64,000 nucleotides of DNA from JBPRGG01 sp051418075 (lineage in GTDB: Bacteria; Bacteroidota; Bacteroidia; Cytophagales; Cyclobacteriaceae), in the NCBI GenBank assembly GCA_051418075.1, contig JBPRGG010000023.1, forward strand, positions 5,079 to 69,078, read 5' to 3'. How positions within the stretch are numbered: the first letter of the stretch is position 1; each line of letters opens with the position of its first letter. The notes beneath the pieces are model-generated. The model had not been told where the DNA came from. It ran no database searches and saw only the letters and a list, made by a program, of their open reading frames with translations. The position numbers and the translations under genes are program-made. This document shows positions 8,722-17,669 of the stretch, in pieces.

Positions 8722-10269
8722 ATGGCCACACTCAGAGAAATCATTCGACGCAAACCCTGGATAGGATGGGTATTGTTTATTTTTACAGCTGTAATCATTT
8801 TCTTTTTAGGTTTACTGGCTTCATCCATCATGGAAAGACGCACGGAAGCTTTATACCTGGATCAACGTCAGATTGAGATCAAACCACTGGAACCCCGCAA
8901 CAGCGTTTGGGGGATTAATTATCCCAGGCAATATCAGTCTTACCTGGAAACTGCCGACACTACATTCGACAGCAAATATAATGGCAGCAACGATGAAGAT
9001 GTGCTGGAAACACATCCTGAAATGGTTGTACTTTGGGCCGGCTATTTGTTTGCAGCCGATTATACTACTGCCAGAGGTCATTATTATGCCGTACAGGATG
9101 TAAGAAGGACCTTACGTACCGGGGCTCCCATGGCTCCCGATCAGGGTCCCCAGCCGGCGACCTGCTGGACCTGTAAAAGCCCTGATGTACCCCGATTAAT
9201 GGCAGAAATCGGGATTAAAGAATTTTATGCGCCTAAATGGGCCGATCATGGGCCTGAAATAGTTAATTACATTGGTTGTGCCGATTGTCATGACGAAGAA
9301 ACTATGAACCTGACAATAACCCGCCCTGCCCTGATTGAAGCTTTTGCCCGTCGTGGGCTGGATGTCACAGAAGCATCCCATCAGCAAATGCGTAATTTGG
9401 TTTGTGCCCAATGTCACGTGGAGTATTATTTCAACAAGGAAACCCCCTATGAAGGTGTACCTTACCTTACTTTTCCCTGGGATAATGGCTTAGACCTGGT
9501 GGCTATGGAAGAATATTACGATGAACTGGAATTTGCCGACTGGACCCATAAGCTAAGTCAGGCTCCCATGCTTAAAGCCCAGCATCCTGATTACGAATTG
9601 TTTTTAACCGGGATACATGCCAAACGAGGGGTGACCTGTGCTGATTGTCACATGCCTTACCGTAGTGAAGGCGGGGTAAAATTCACAGATCACCATATTC
9701 AAAGTCCCCTGAACAATGTATCCACCTCCTGTCAGGTTTGTCACCGGGAAAGTGAGGAGGAATTAATCAGCAATGTATATAGTAACCAGGACAAGGTAAA
9801 TTCTGCCCGTCGCATTGCTGAAGATCTCTTGGCCAAGGCCCATATAGAAGCGGCTTTTGCCTGGGAATCGGGTGCTACAGAGGAGCAGATGGAAGACATT
9901 TTGATGGACATTCGCCATGCCCAGTGGCGCTGGGATTTTTCGGTGGCCAGTCATGGAGCAGCAGCTCATGCACCCACTGAATGTTTACAATTGCTCAGTA
10001 CTTCCATCAACCTGGCTCAGGAAGCCCGTCTGAAATTGTCCCGGTTGTTAGCTACTATGGGATACACAGAACCGGTTCCGATGCCGGATATTTCTACCAA
10101 GGAAAAGGCGCAAGCTTTTATCGGACTGCCAATGGATGAAATGATCGATGAAAAATTGCAATTTCTGCATGAGGTAGTACCGGAGTGGATCGAAACAGCA
10201 CAGCAGCGGGAAAGCCAATGGGTACAATATGAAGGCGTATCCACTGAGGCTGAACAAATGGATTATTGA
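8722..10269 (+). CDS. nrfA: Ammonia-forming pentaheme nitrite reductase NrfA
   Basis: Reduces nitrite to ammonium with six electrons in the periplasm (dissimilatory nitrite ammonification). The catalytic heme motif is the diagnostic CxxCK form, CWTCK at 148-152. Four ordinary CxxCH motifs follow at 186-190, 228-232, 306-310 and 337-341. An N-terminal helix at about 14-35 is either an uncleaved anchor or a signal peptide. The KFTDHHIQSPL block near 320-330 carries the conserved active-site and ligand histidines. The 515-residue length is normal for Bacteroidota NrfA. It forms an operon with nrfH, and the porin gene begins 18 bp after its stop. Confidence 0.97.
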   Translation: MATLREIIRRKPWIGWVLFIFTAVIIFFLGLLASSIMERRTEALYLDQRQIEIKPLEPRNSVWGINYPRQYQSYLETADTTFDSKYNGSNDEDVLETHPEMVVLWAGYLFAADYTTARGHYYAVQDVRRTLRTGAPMAPDQGPQPATCWTCKSPDVPRLMAEIGIKEFYAPKWADHGPEIVNYIGCADCHDEETMNLTITRPALIEAFARRGLDVTEASHQQMRNLVCAQCHVEYYFNKETPYEGVPYLTFPWDNGLDLVAMEEYYDELEFADWTHKLSQAPMLKAQHPDYELFLTGIHAKRGVTCADCHMPYRSEGGVKFTDHHIQSPLNNVSTSCQVCHRESEEELISNVYSNQDKVNSARRIAEDLLAKAHIEAAFAWESGATEEQMEDILMDIRHAQWRWDFSVASHGAAAHAPTECLQLLSTSINLAQEARLKLSRLLATMGYTEPVPMPDISTKEKAQAFIGLPMDEMIDEKLQFLHEVVPEWIETAQQRESQWVQYEGVSTEAEQMDY

Positions 10270-10287
10270 TCAGGGTGGTGTCGGAAA

Positions 10288-11595
10288 ATGGATCTAAAAA
10301 AATATTTGATGAGAAATTTCAACAACTTACATTTTCCTCTCATTTTTATGCTTTCAGTCTTATTTCTGTCTCCTGGATGGACCCAGGAATTAGAAGAAAA
10401 AAGACTGGATCTGGACCTGGAAATCAGACCACGGGCTGAATTCCGGAATGGTGCCTTTAACTTAAGAACCAGACAGGATGATCCGGCTTTTTTTATCTCT
10501 CAGAGAAGCCGGTTAAATATTAACTATGCCCATGATGCTTTATCCGTAGGGTTTTCCCTGCAGAATATCAGGGTATGGGGCGCATCCCCACAAGTTGCTC
10601 CCAGTGAAGGCAGCAATACCATGATCAACCAGGCCTGGCTGACTTATTATTTTAATGAAAACATCAATCTGAAAATTGGCAGGCAAAGCCTGGTATATGA
10701 TGATGACCGGATTTTAGGCAGTCTAGACTGGCATCAGGCCGGACGCTGGCATGATGTGGCATTATTGAGGTATGAACCGGATAACTGGAAGATCCATGCC
10801 GGTTTTGGTTATAATCAAAACTCGGAAAGGATTATCAATAATTTTTATGAAGCACCTGGCGGGCACTACAAATCGTTACAAATGTTTTGGCTAGGCCATG
10901 ATTTGACTCCATTTTATAATTTTTCCTTTTTGTTTTTAAATACTGGCTTCCAGGGTAATAACTCAGGACAAAACTTTATGCAAACCATGGGAGGCAATAT
11001 TTATAAAACCGGATCTCCCCTGAAACTTACCGGCACATTCTATTACCAGACCGGCTATAATGCGGCTGATCAAAAAGTAAATGCATTTTTGGCATCAATT
11101 TATGGCAATTTGGTTTTGACGGAGAAATTCTGGTTGTTGGCCGGCACCGATTATGTTTCCGGAGAAGAGCCTTTTGATCCGGATGATGATACATTTACTG
11201 CCTTTGACCCGCTTTATGGCACCCATCACAAATTTTATGGCTATATGGATTATTTCTACGTGGGTCAGCCACATGGAGGAGTGGGATTGTGGGATAAATA
11301 TTTGGGTTTTATCCTAAACCTGGAAGAAAATCTGACTTTTCGATTGGTGGGGCATGCATTTGACGCAGCCAGTTCAGTTCAACCTTCAGCCCTGGCTGAA
11401 GAAATGGACACTTATTTAGGTACCGAACTAGATCTTTCCTTTGCCTGGACCATCAATGAAATGATTAAACTGACCGGAGGCTACTCCCAGATGCTGGCTA
11501 CGGAGTCTATGGAAGTTTTAAAGGGAGGAGGAGAAGCAGGTATTAATCAGGATTGGGCCTGGTTGATGATCACAGCCAATCCGGATATTTATTAG
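10288..11595 (+). CDS. Outer-membrane porin of the alginate-export (AlgE-like) family, nrf-linked
   Basis: A 435-residue outer-membrane beta-barrel. The signal peptide ends near residue 34. The segment from about 40 on (RPRAEFRNGAF, RSRLNINY, then NINLKIGRQSLVYDDDR at about 128-142) matches the alginate-export domain used to name many Bacteroidota porins. Alternating amphipathic strands fill the rest. The family name does not imply alginate as cargo. Its place as third gene of the nrfHA operon suggests it admits nitrite or another small solute. It has nothing visible in common with the AlgD-type gene 12 kb away. Confidence 0.8.
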   Translation: MDLKKYLMRNFNNLHFPLIFMLSVLFLSPGWTQELEEKRLDLDLEIRPRAEFRNGAFNLRTRQDDPAFFISQRSRLNINYAHDALSVGFSLQNIRVWGASPQVAPSEGSNTMINQAWLTYYFNENINLKIGRQSLVYDDDRILGSLDWHQAGRWHDVALLRYEPDNWKIHAGFGYNQNSERIINNFYEAPGGHYKSLQMFWLGHDLTPFYNFSFLFLNTGFQGNNSGQNFMQTMGGNIYKTGSPLKLTGTFYYQTGYNAADQKVNAFLASIYGNLVLTEKFWLLAGTDYVSGEEPFDPDDDTFTAFDPLYGTHHKFYGYMDYFYVGQPHGGVGLWDKYLGFILNLEENLTFRLVGHAFDAASSVQPSALAEEMDTYLGTELDLSFAWTINEMIKLTGGYSQMLATESMEVLKGGGEAGINQDWAWLMITANPDIY

Positions 11596-11676
11596 CATTT
11601 AGGAAAACTCTGAATAGGATTGGCCTAACGGTGAACAGGTCCCGATGGCCACTGGTATGAGGGTGCCGAAAGGTGT

Positions 11677-11729
11677 GGAAATCTTTTTTCTGTCTTTATT
11701 TATTTTGCTTACTTTTTTATCAAGAAGTA
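11677..11729. repeat. Intergenic repeat core, copy A
   Basis: The stretch from GGAAATC through TTTTTTCTGTC to TTTTATCAAG and AGTA is matched, with small gaps, by 62348-62397 next to the IS110 element. Both copies are flanked on the left by GC-rich text with several GGCC-type words. It lies between two convergent genes. I read it as a diverged copy of a chromosomal intergenic repeat. It could act as a terminator, but I see no perfect stem. Confidence 0.45.
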
Positions 11730-11825
11730 GGTCGATGGCCACTGGCTTAAAAAAGCTGGACTAAGGCAGAATGTTTTTTAAAATACAGTCATCCAATAAT
11801 ACTAAACATTATAACACCCTCCTTT

Positions 11826-12770
11826 TCAAACAAAATGCCTGAAGGTAAATTTCCGATGCTTAATTCCCCATCCAACAGCAGCAAAGATACCAACAATCTT
11901 ATTCCAGGCTACTTTAAACTTCATTTGCTTACAGCTAACCAGGGCACTCCTCATCTTTCTTTTCAGCTGATGCCAGAAATATTTTCTGAAATACCCGGCA
12001 GACTGATGAAGTAAAATTACCAGCATCGGGTTGCGGGAATCATAATACGCTTTAAATGCAGATTGTTTACCAATGGTCATACTTTCTTTATGCCAAATTT
12101 TGGCTCCGGGCGTATACATAATCTTATACCCCGCTTTTTTGGCCCGGGCCAGCCAGTCGTATTCTTCTGCCTCAAAAAAGAAATTGGTATCATATCCGCC
12201 CAATTCCTGATAGACACGGGAAGAAGCCAGCATAAATATATCATCTATAAATGCTCTTTCAGCTACTTGGTCATATTGTCCCCGGTCGATTTCTTTGGAA
12301 CCAATATGTTCTCCATTCCAACGTATCTTATCTTCGTATTTACCCACTGACTGCAAGGTATCGGGATAATCAAAATAATAGGCCTTTCCAGTTACAAATC
12401 CAATATCAGGATCAGTTTCAGCCACCTTTACCAATTCAGAAATGACTTTTTGGTCTGCTTTTACATCATTATTGGTGATCAGTACATAATCGGCATTTTT
12501 CTGCTTAAAGGCATACTCCAGACCAAAATTGAATCCTCCGGAATAACCCCGGTTTTGCTCCAGCCTGATCAGATCTACCTGAGGAAAGTGGTGCTTTACA
12601 TACTCATCTGTACCATCTGAAGAACCATTGTCAATAACTACCACTTCAAAATTTGCGTAGTCATTATCCAGATAGCTGGTTAAGGCATCATCCAGCAAGT
12701 ATTTACCATCATAACTTAATATTAATACAATTACCTTAGGAGATACTGGCATGTTCATTTTTAAATTCAT
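11826..12770 (-). CDS. Family 2 glycosyltransferase
   Basis: A GT-A inverting transferase that adds one sugar to the lipid-linked repeat unit at the cytoplasmic face of the membrane. The N-terminal Rossmann part has VVVIDNGSSDGTDEYV near residues 43-58. A metal-binding TNNDV replaces DxD near 98-102, and EEYDWLARAKKAGYKI near 201-216 gives the acceptor-side Glu/Asp-Trp motif. It resembles rhamnosyltransferase-type GT2 proteins. The first ATG overlaps the aminotransferase gene by 35 bp. A start at 12758 or 12752 is equally possible and would bring the length nearer to relatives. It is the last gene of the polysaccharide locus. Confidence 0.88.
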   Translation of the reverse strand: MNLKMNMPVSPKVIVLILSYDGKYLLDDALTSYLDNDYANFEVVVIDNGSSDGTDEYVKHHFPQVDLIRLEQNRGYSGGFNFGLEYAFKQKNADYVLITNNDVKADQKVISELVKVAETDPDIGFVTGKAYYFDYPDTLQSVGKYEDKIRWNGEHIGSKEIDRGQYDQVAERAFIDDIFMLASSRVYQELGGYDTNFFFEAEEYDWLARAKKAGYKIMYTPGAKIWHKESMTIGKQSAFKAYYDSRNPMLVILLHQSAGYFRKYFWHQLKRKMRSALVSCKQMKFKVAWNKIVGIFAAVGWGIKHRKFTFRHFV

Positions 12771-13899
12771 GTAAAGCTTCTAATACATAATCCACATCTT
12801 CATCTGTTAGCTTGGTATGCAGAGGCAGGGTAATAAAAGTTTCCCAAATATTTTTTGCTACCGGTGTGGAACTATCCCATTGGCTGAAATAGGGGTGTAA
12901 ACTTAAAGGCATGTAATGCACACTGGTGGCAATACCACGGGACTTTAGATGAATAATTAAATCATCACGGCGAGAATGCCTGATCCCGAATATCCAGTAA
13001 TTATATTTATCTGGCTCATAAGGAAACATGGGTTCAATCTGGTCCAGGCTTTTTATTCCTGCCATATATCTTTTTACGATATCTTTCCTGCGCTGATTGA
13101 AGTCATCCAGTTTTTTCAGCTGGGCCAGACCTATAGAGGCTGCCAGGTCATTCATATTAAATTTGTATCCTTCTACCGCAATTTCATAATACCAATGGCT
13201 GGCGTTTATGGTTTTGTCAGTATAACCACCTACCCTTTTCCAGGTATCTTTATCAATGCCCACCCAACGCTTGGCTTTCATAGGTAGCAGTAAGTCAGGA
13301 TCATTGCTGGTCATCATTCCTCCGTCACCGGTGGTCATGGCCTTTTTTTCTTCAAAACTAAAGCAACCAATATCCCCCCATAAACCCAGTTTAGTGCCTT
13401 TATAAGAAGCACCCACTGTATGGGCACAATCCTCCACCACTTTAAGGTTTTTGGCCTGAGCAAAATCTGTAATGGCATTCATAGGAGCGGGATGTCCACC
13501 CATATGCACTGGTATAACAGCCACGCAATCAGGAGTATATTTTTGCTCCATATCCTCCACAGATATTTGAACGGTTTCAGGGTCTACATCAACAAATACC
13601 GGCTCCAGTTGATTATAAACAGGCGCCAGGGCAGTTGAGGCAAAAGTAATATTAGGCACCATCACTTTCTTACCAGCCGGAAACTTAAAGGCCGATAAAG
13701 ACAAATGCAGTGCCGATGTGGCAGAGTTTAAAGCTACAGAGGATTTGGCCCCCAAATATTGACTCCATTGGTCTTCAAATTCGGTCACTTTCCGACCCAA
13801 TCCTATCCAGGATTTATCAAATGAATCTTTGATGTTATCTAATTCCTCTTGTCCTACATTGGGGACAAATAATCTAACATTTCTCTTTTTATCTGTCAT
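12736..13899 (-). CDS. DegT/DnrJ/EryC1/StrS sugar aminotransferase
   Basis: A PLP enzyme that transfers an amino group from glutamate to a keto-sugar nucleotide, giving an amino-deoxy sugar for the polysaccharide. The EDCAH motif lies at 156-160, and the PLP lysine is Lys186 in the block KAMTTGDGG, so it is a true aminotransferase and not the His-type dehydratase. Its 387-residue length is normal. Its ATG overlaps the stop of the epimerase gene (ATGA). Sugar substrate unknown; the neighbouring nucleotide-sugar genes would provide the keto intermediate. Confidence 0.92.
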   Translation of the reverse strand: MTDKKRNVRLFVPNVGQEELDNIKDSFDKSWIGLGRKVTEFEDQWSQYLGAKSSVALNSATSALHLSLSAFKFPAGKKVMVPNITFASTALAPVYNQLEPVFVDVDPETVQISVEDMEQKYTPDCVAVIPVHMGGHPAPMNAITDFAQAKNLKVVEDCAHTVGASYKGTKLGLWGDIGCFSFEEKKAMTTGDGGMMTSNDPDLLLPMKAKRWVGIDKDTWKRVGGYTDKTINASHWYYEIAVEGYKFNMNDLAASIGLAQLKKLDDFNQRRKDIVKRYMAGIKSLDQIEPMFPYEPDKYNYWIFGIRHSRRDDLIIHLKSRGIATSVHYMPLSLHPYFSQWDSSTPVAKNIWETFITLPLHTKLTDEDVDYVLEALHEFKNEHASIS

Positions 13900-14456
13900 A
13901 ATTGTATTGCTTCGTGTGTGTTTTTGAAATCTGAAAAAGTAGGTTGCTTTTGATCTTTCGGAGACAGGATTGGTTTATCTACCTCCCAGCCTATGCCTAG
14001 TTCAGGATCATTCCACAGGATCCCGGCTTCTGCCTGGGGAGCATAGGCCTGGTCAACTTTATAAATAACCTCACTGTTATCTTCCAGAGAGAGATATCCA
14101 TGGGCAAAACCTTTGGGAATAAATACCATTTTCTTGTTTTCCTCTGACAAAATGATGGAATCCCACTGCCCAAAGGTGGAAGATTTTTTTCTCAGGTCTA
14201 CCCAAACGTCCTGGATTTTTCCTTTTATACACCTGACTAATTTGGTTTCAGCCTGGGGAGGCATTTGAAGATGTAAACCTCTCAGGGTATGCATCTGAAT
14301 TGATTTAGCCTGATTTTCCTGTACCCAATTCATATCCAGACCATGATCCTGCATAAGCGTCTGATCATATACCCTCATGAAAAACCCTCTTTCATCTTCA
14401 CGTGGTTGAAGGGTAAAAAAATAAACACCGTCAATTTTAGTTTTTTCAATATTCAT
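13896..14456 (-). CDS. dTDP-4-dehydrorhamnose 3,5-epimerase-like enzyme (RmlC family)
   Basis: A cupin-fold epimerase acting on 4-keto sugar nucleotides. The catalytic His lies in RGLHLQ and the conserved FIPKGFAHGY block follows, both typical of RmlC. I start at the ATG at 14456 (MNIEKTKIDG), which overlaps the upstream dehydrogenase by 11 bp. The ATG at 14486 would overlap by 41 bp and add ten residues not expected in the family. RmlA, RmlB and RmlD are not in the window, so it may act on a different nucleotide sugar or with genes elsewhere. Confidence 0.88.
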   Translation of the reverse strand: MNIEKTKIDGVYFFTLQPREDERGFFMRVYDQTLMQDHGLDMNWVQENQAKSIQMHTLRGLHLQMPPQAETKLVRCIKGKIQDVWVDLRKKSSTFGQWDSIILSEENKKMVFIPKGFAHGYLSLEDNSEVIYKVDQAYAPQAEAGILWNDPELGIGWEVDKPILSPKDQKQPTFSDFKNTHEAIQL

Positions 14457-15825
14457 ATTGCACTTTGGGATTGGATATATTGTCATTACTCAAGCCGACT
14501 CTGATTCTCCATGGTTTTTCTGCTCTTTCTTTAAATAATGAGCGACAGTCCACCATGAGCGCATTTTCCTTCAACATATTTGCCCACACCTCATCAGTTA
14601 TTTTTAAATATTCAGGCCAGATAGTAGTAACATAGATCAGGTCGGCATCTTGTACTGCTTCTATAGGGTTATCAAAATAATTGATCTGATTTTGATAATT
14701 GGACTGAGTGTTTTCCAGGGCAATGTAATCATGTACATTTACTTCAAAGCCTTTTTCCAGGGCCATATCTATAATTTTTATTCCGGGTGACTCCCTGATA
14801 TCATCCGTGTCCGGCTTAAATGCTGTACCTAATACCGCAACTTTATTGATGTTTCCCTGATGTTGAATACCTCGATGAAAAATATGGGAAATCTGACTTC
14901 GGTTAATTTCCAGCAATCCATTCAAAAGATGACCATCAACTTTTTTACTTTGAGCAAATGATGCCAATGCTTTTACATCTTTGGGAAAGCAACTGCCACC
15001 AAATCCACATCCAGCCCGCATATATGTAGTTAATTTTGGTATGATCCGTTGATTATTTTCATCGATGGGTGATATTCTTTTATCTAACATCACCCCTTTA
15101 AAAACCTCCTCAGAATCTACCTGTTGCAATGTTTCACATATCCGGGCAATTTCATTGGCGTAGGAAATGGTTAAGGCCAGGTAAGCATTGGCTGTATACT
15201 TGATCATTTCAGCAGTGGTGGGATTAGTGATCATAATATCCGTATGGGGAAAGCCTGCATACACCTGACGCATAACATCTTCCACCTTTTCTGAAGTGAC
15301 ACCTAAAACAATGCGGTCAGGGTTCTGGAAATCTTCCACTGCATTCCCTTCCCGCAGAAATTCCGGATTCATACAAAACCCAACCTGCTTTTCTGATTTT
15401 CCTGAAGCCTTCAAAACCAACGGCCGCACCACATCCATGGTAGTGCCAGGTATCACCGTACTCTTCACGACTACTGTTGTAAATTCCTGATCAGGTTTTT
15501 CTTTCAGGTAACCGCCAATTTCTGTAGCTGCATTCCTGATGTAGGTCAGATCTATTTCAGATCCATCAAAAGGCGTTCCCACCGCAATAAATACAACATC
15601 AGAAGCTAATACTGCCTCTCTGGCATCAGTGGTTGGAGTTATGCTATCTTTGTTGGATTGAAGCAATTCGGCCAAACCAGGTTCATAGATTGGAGTAATG
15701 CCTTTTCTGATCTGGTTGATTTTATCTTCATCAATATCTATACAAAAAACGTCTTTTCCGGTATCTGCCAGGCAAACTCCACTGACTAGTCCTACATAAC
15801 CGGTTCCTATTATTGAAATTTTCAT
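14446..15825 (-). CDS. ugd: UDP-glucose 6-dehydrogenase
   Basis: Oxidises UDP-glucose to UDP-glucuronate with two NAD+. The NAD-binding motif GTGYVGLVSG is at residues 7-16. NPEFLREG marks the central substrate region, and the catalytic cysteine sits in GCGFGGSCFPKD around residue 278. A C-terminal UDP-binding domain is complete. It is 10 bp downstream of an extended epimerase that resembles UDP-glucuronate decarboxylase, which would use its product. A second, AlgD-type dehydrogenase lies at 23941. Confidence 0.93.
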   Translation of the reverse strand: MKISIIGTGYVGLVSGVCLADTGKDVFCIDIDEDKINQIRKGITPIYEPGLAELLQSNKDSITPTTDAREAVLASDVVFIAVGTPFDGSEIDLTYIRNAATEIGGYLKEKPDQEFTTVVVKSTVIPGTTMDVVRPLVLKASGKSEKQVGFCMNPEFLREGNAVEDFQNPDRIVLGVTSEKVEDVMRQVYAGFPHTDIMITNPTTAEMIKYTANAYLALTISYANEIARICETLQQVDSEEVFKGVMLDKRISPIDENNQRIIPKLTTYMRAGCGFGGSCFPKDVKALASFAQSKKVDGHLLNGLLEINRSQISHIFHRGIQHQGNINKVAVLGTAFKPDTDDIRESPGIKIIDMALEKGFEVNVHDYIALENTQSNYQNQINYFDNPIEAVQDADLIYVTTIWPEYLKITDEVWANMLKENALMVDCRSLFKERAEKPWRIRVGLSNDNISNPKVQYEY

Positions 15826-15835
15826 TTGTCCTTTT

Positions 15836-16903
15836 TTAATTATTATACACTGCTTTATACCAAGATATTATTCTTTTTAAACCAGTTATTACGTTTACTT
15901 TGGGATCATATTCCAATTCTTTCCTGGCTTTATCAATTACAGGCAATCTTCTTTGGGGATTATCTGTAAGGTAATTCTGATCCGGACTTTTGGCCAATTG
16001 AATTTCCACACCGCCAATGATTTCTGCCAGTATCTCTGCCAGTTCTTTCATGGAAGTTTCGGTTGCATCATTGCCAATATTATAGGGTTGGGCCGGCTTT
16101 CCTATTAAAAGAGCCCTTAAAAATCCCTCTATGGCATCTGAGGTATAGCAAAAAGCCCGGGTGGGTGTTCCGTCACTTAGTATTTTAATAACACCATCAG
16201 ATAATGCATCTTTGGCAAAATCCGGTATAACCCGCTTATCATTGAGACGCATAAAAGTCCCATATACATTAAAGGGCCGTACAATTTTAATGGGCATATC
16301 TTTTTCCTGATGGAAAGAAATAGAAATAGTCTCACCCAATCTTTTGGATTCATCATAACAGGCCCTGGGTCCGGTACAGGATACATTACCACGGTAATCC
16401 TCACTAGTGGGAATAAATTTAGGATCAGGATCACCATATATTTCACTGGTACTGAAATACAAAAACCCTTTTAACTTATCAGCCTTCAATTTCTGCAGCA
16501 TTTCCCAGTAGCCAATGGCATTTACATAAATGGTTTCCAATGGAAACTTTCTGTAAAATGTAGGTGAGGCTATTCCTGCCCCATGAATTATATAGTCAAA
16601 GGCTGTGTCTGGTAAGTCCTTAGCCACATCGCCATTTATCACTTTAAAATCTCCTACATATTCACCTATTACACTCTCCAGGTTCACGATATTGTTGTCC
16701 ATTAAAGTAACCCTGAAGTTCAAATCCGGTCTCTCTTGCTTTAAACTGTCAAAAAAAGCCAGGAAGTTGCTTCCTAAAAATCCCTGATAGCCTGTGATAA
16801 GAATTTCTTTTTCAGAAAATTTGTCAACCAGCGTCCCCAGATTCCGGATAATATTCAGATTATCCTCCTGTACAATTTTGTTTGTTGATATTTGATTTAC
16901 CAT
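15836..16903 (-). CDS. NAD-dependent sugar-nucleotide epimerase/dehydratase, UDP-xylose-synthase-like
   Basis: An extended short-chain dehydrogenase. The Rossmann motif is GYQGFLGSN, the catalytic Ser region is STSEIYGDP and the Tyr-Lys pair is in GPRACYDESKR, a block characteristic of UDP-glucuronate decarboxylase. I start at the ATG at 16903, which lies within the last codons of the cytidylyltransferase gene (overlap 7 bp). An earlier start at 16975 would overlap it by 79 bp. Because it follows an rfbF-like gene it might instead act on CDP-glucose. UDP-xylose formation from the product of ugd is the better reading of the motif. Confidence in the class is high, in the substrate low. Confidence 0.85.
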   Translation of the reverse strand: MVNQISTNKIVQEDNLNIIRNLGTLVDKFSEKEILITGYQGFLGSNFLAFFDSLKQERPDLNFRVTLMDNNIVNLESVIGEYVGDFKVINGDVAKDLPDTAFDYIIHGAGIASPTFYRKFPLETIYVNAIGYWEMLQKLKADKLKGFLYFSTSEIYGDPDPKFIPTSEDYRGNVSCTGPRACYDESKRLGETISISFHQEKDMPIKIVRPFNVYGTFMRLNDKRVIPDFAKDALSDGVIKILSDGTPTRAFCYTSDAIEGFLRALLIGKPAQPYNIGNDATETSMKELAEILAEIIGGVEIQLAKSPDQNYLTDNPQRRLPVIDKARKELEYDPKVNVITGLKRIISWYKAVYNN

Positions 16904-17667
16904 ACCTTCCATTCTGCCTCCTTGTTTTCCCATAGTTTGTTTAAATGATCTATATCTCTGATGGTATCGGCACATTCCCAGAATTCCCGGTGCAAATAAG
17001 TCATTACCTGCTCTTCTTCAGCCAGTTTTTCCAGTGGACCCACTTCGAAATCACATTTGGGATCCAAAGAAAGGTAATCCATCATTTTTTTATTGAATAC
17101 AATGAACCCTCCATTGATATAACCTTTACTGGTTTGTGGTTTTTCTTCAAATGAAATCACTTTGCCTTCTTTTTGCAGGATCTCTCCAAACATAGAAGGA
17201 GGTCTAACCCCAGTTACTGTCACTATCCGGTTGTGATTTTTATGAAATTCCAACAATTTGGGAATGTCTAAATTGGCCACACCATCGCCATAAGTCACCA
17301 TATTGGTATCATCATCCAGGTATTTTTCTATTTGTTTTATACGGCTGCCTTTCAGGTTGTAAAGTCCGGTATTTACCAGGGTTACCTTCCAGTCCTCATC
17401 ACAGCTGTTGTGATATTCTATGTCACTGTTATCCAGGTCTACTGTGAAGTCACTGTTATTACTATAGAAATTATAGAAATAATCCTTGATGACATTACCT
17501 TTATAACCCAGACAAACAATAAATTCTTTGTATCCATAGCTGGCACAAATTTTCATGATATGCCATATAATAGGTTTTCCTCCCACTTCTATCATGGGCT
17601 TGGGAATGATTTCGGTTATGTGTCCCAGCCGGGTGCCAAAGCCGCCGGCTAATATGATCACTTTCAT
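16897..17667 (-). CDS. rfbF: Glucose-1-phosphate cytidylyltransferase
   Basis: Makes CDP-glucose from CTP and glucose-1-phosphate. A 256-residue nucleotidyltransferase beginning MKVIILAGGFGTRLG with the pyrophosphorylase signature, then IPKPMIEVGGKPI. Its length and the segments YGDGVANLD and REFWECADTIRD match RfbF closely. The partner CDP-glucose 4,6-dehydratase (RfbG) is not clearly present; the next gene is an epimerase of uncertain specificity. It starts 2 bp after the polymerase stop. Confidence 0.93.
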   Translation of the reverse strand: MKVIILAGGFGTRLGHITEIIPKPMIEVGGKPIIWHIMKICASYGYKEFIVCLGYKGNVIKDYFYNFYSNNSDFTVDLDNSDIEYHNSCDEDWKVTLVNTGLYNLKGSRIKQIEKYLDDDTNMVTYGDGVANLDIPKLLEFHKNHNRIVTVTGVRPPSMFGEILQKEGKVISFEEKPQTSKGYINGGFIVFNKKMMDYLSLDPKCDFEVGPLEKLAEEEQVMTYLHREFWECADTIRDIDHLNKLWENKEAEWKVW

Positions 17668-17669
17668 AG

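Noticed and set aside
8851..9417. Antisense open frames across nrfA
   Set aside because: They mirror a strongly conserved cytochrome gene and have no family features.
10288..11595. Link between the AlgE-like porin and the AlgD-type gene as an alginate export system
   Set aside because: They lie on different strands 12 kb apart in unrelated operons, and the porin follows nrfA.
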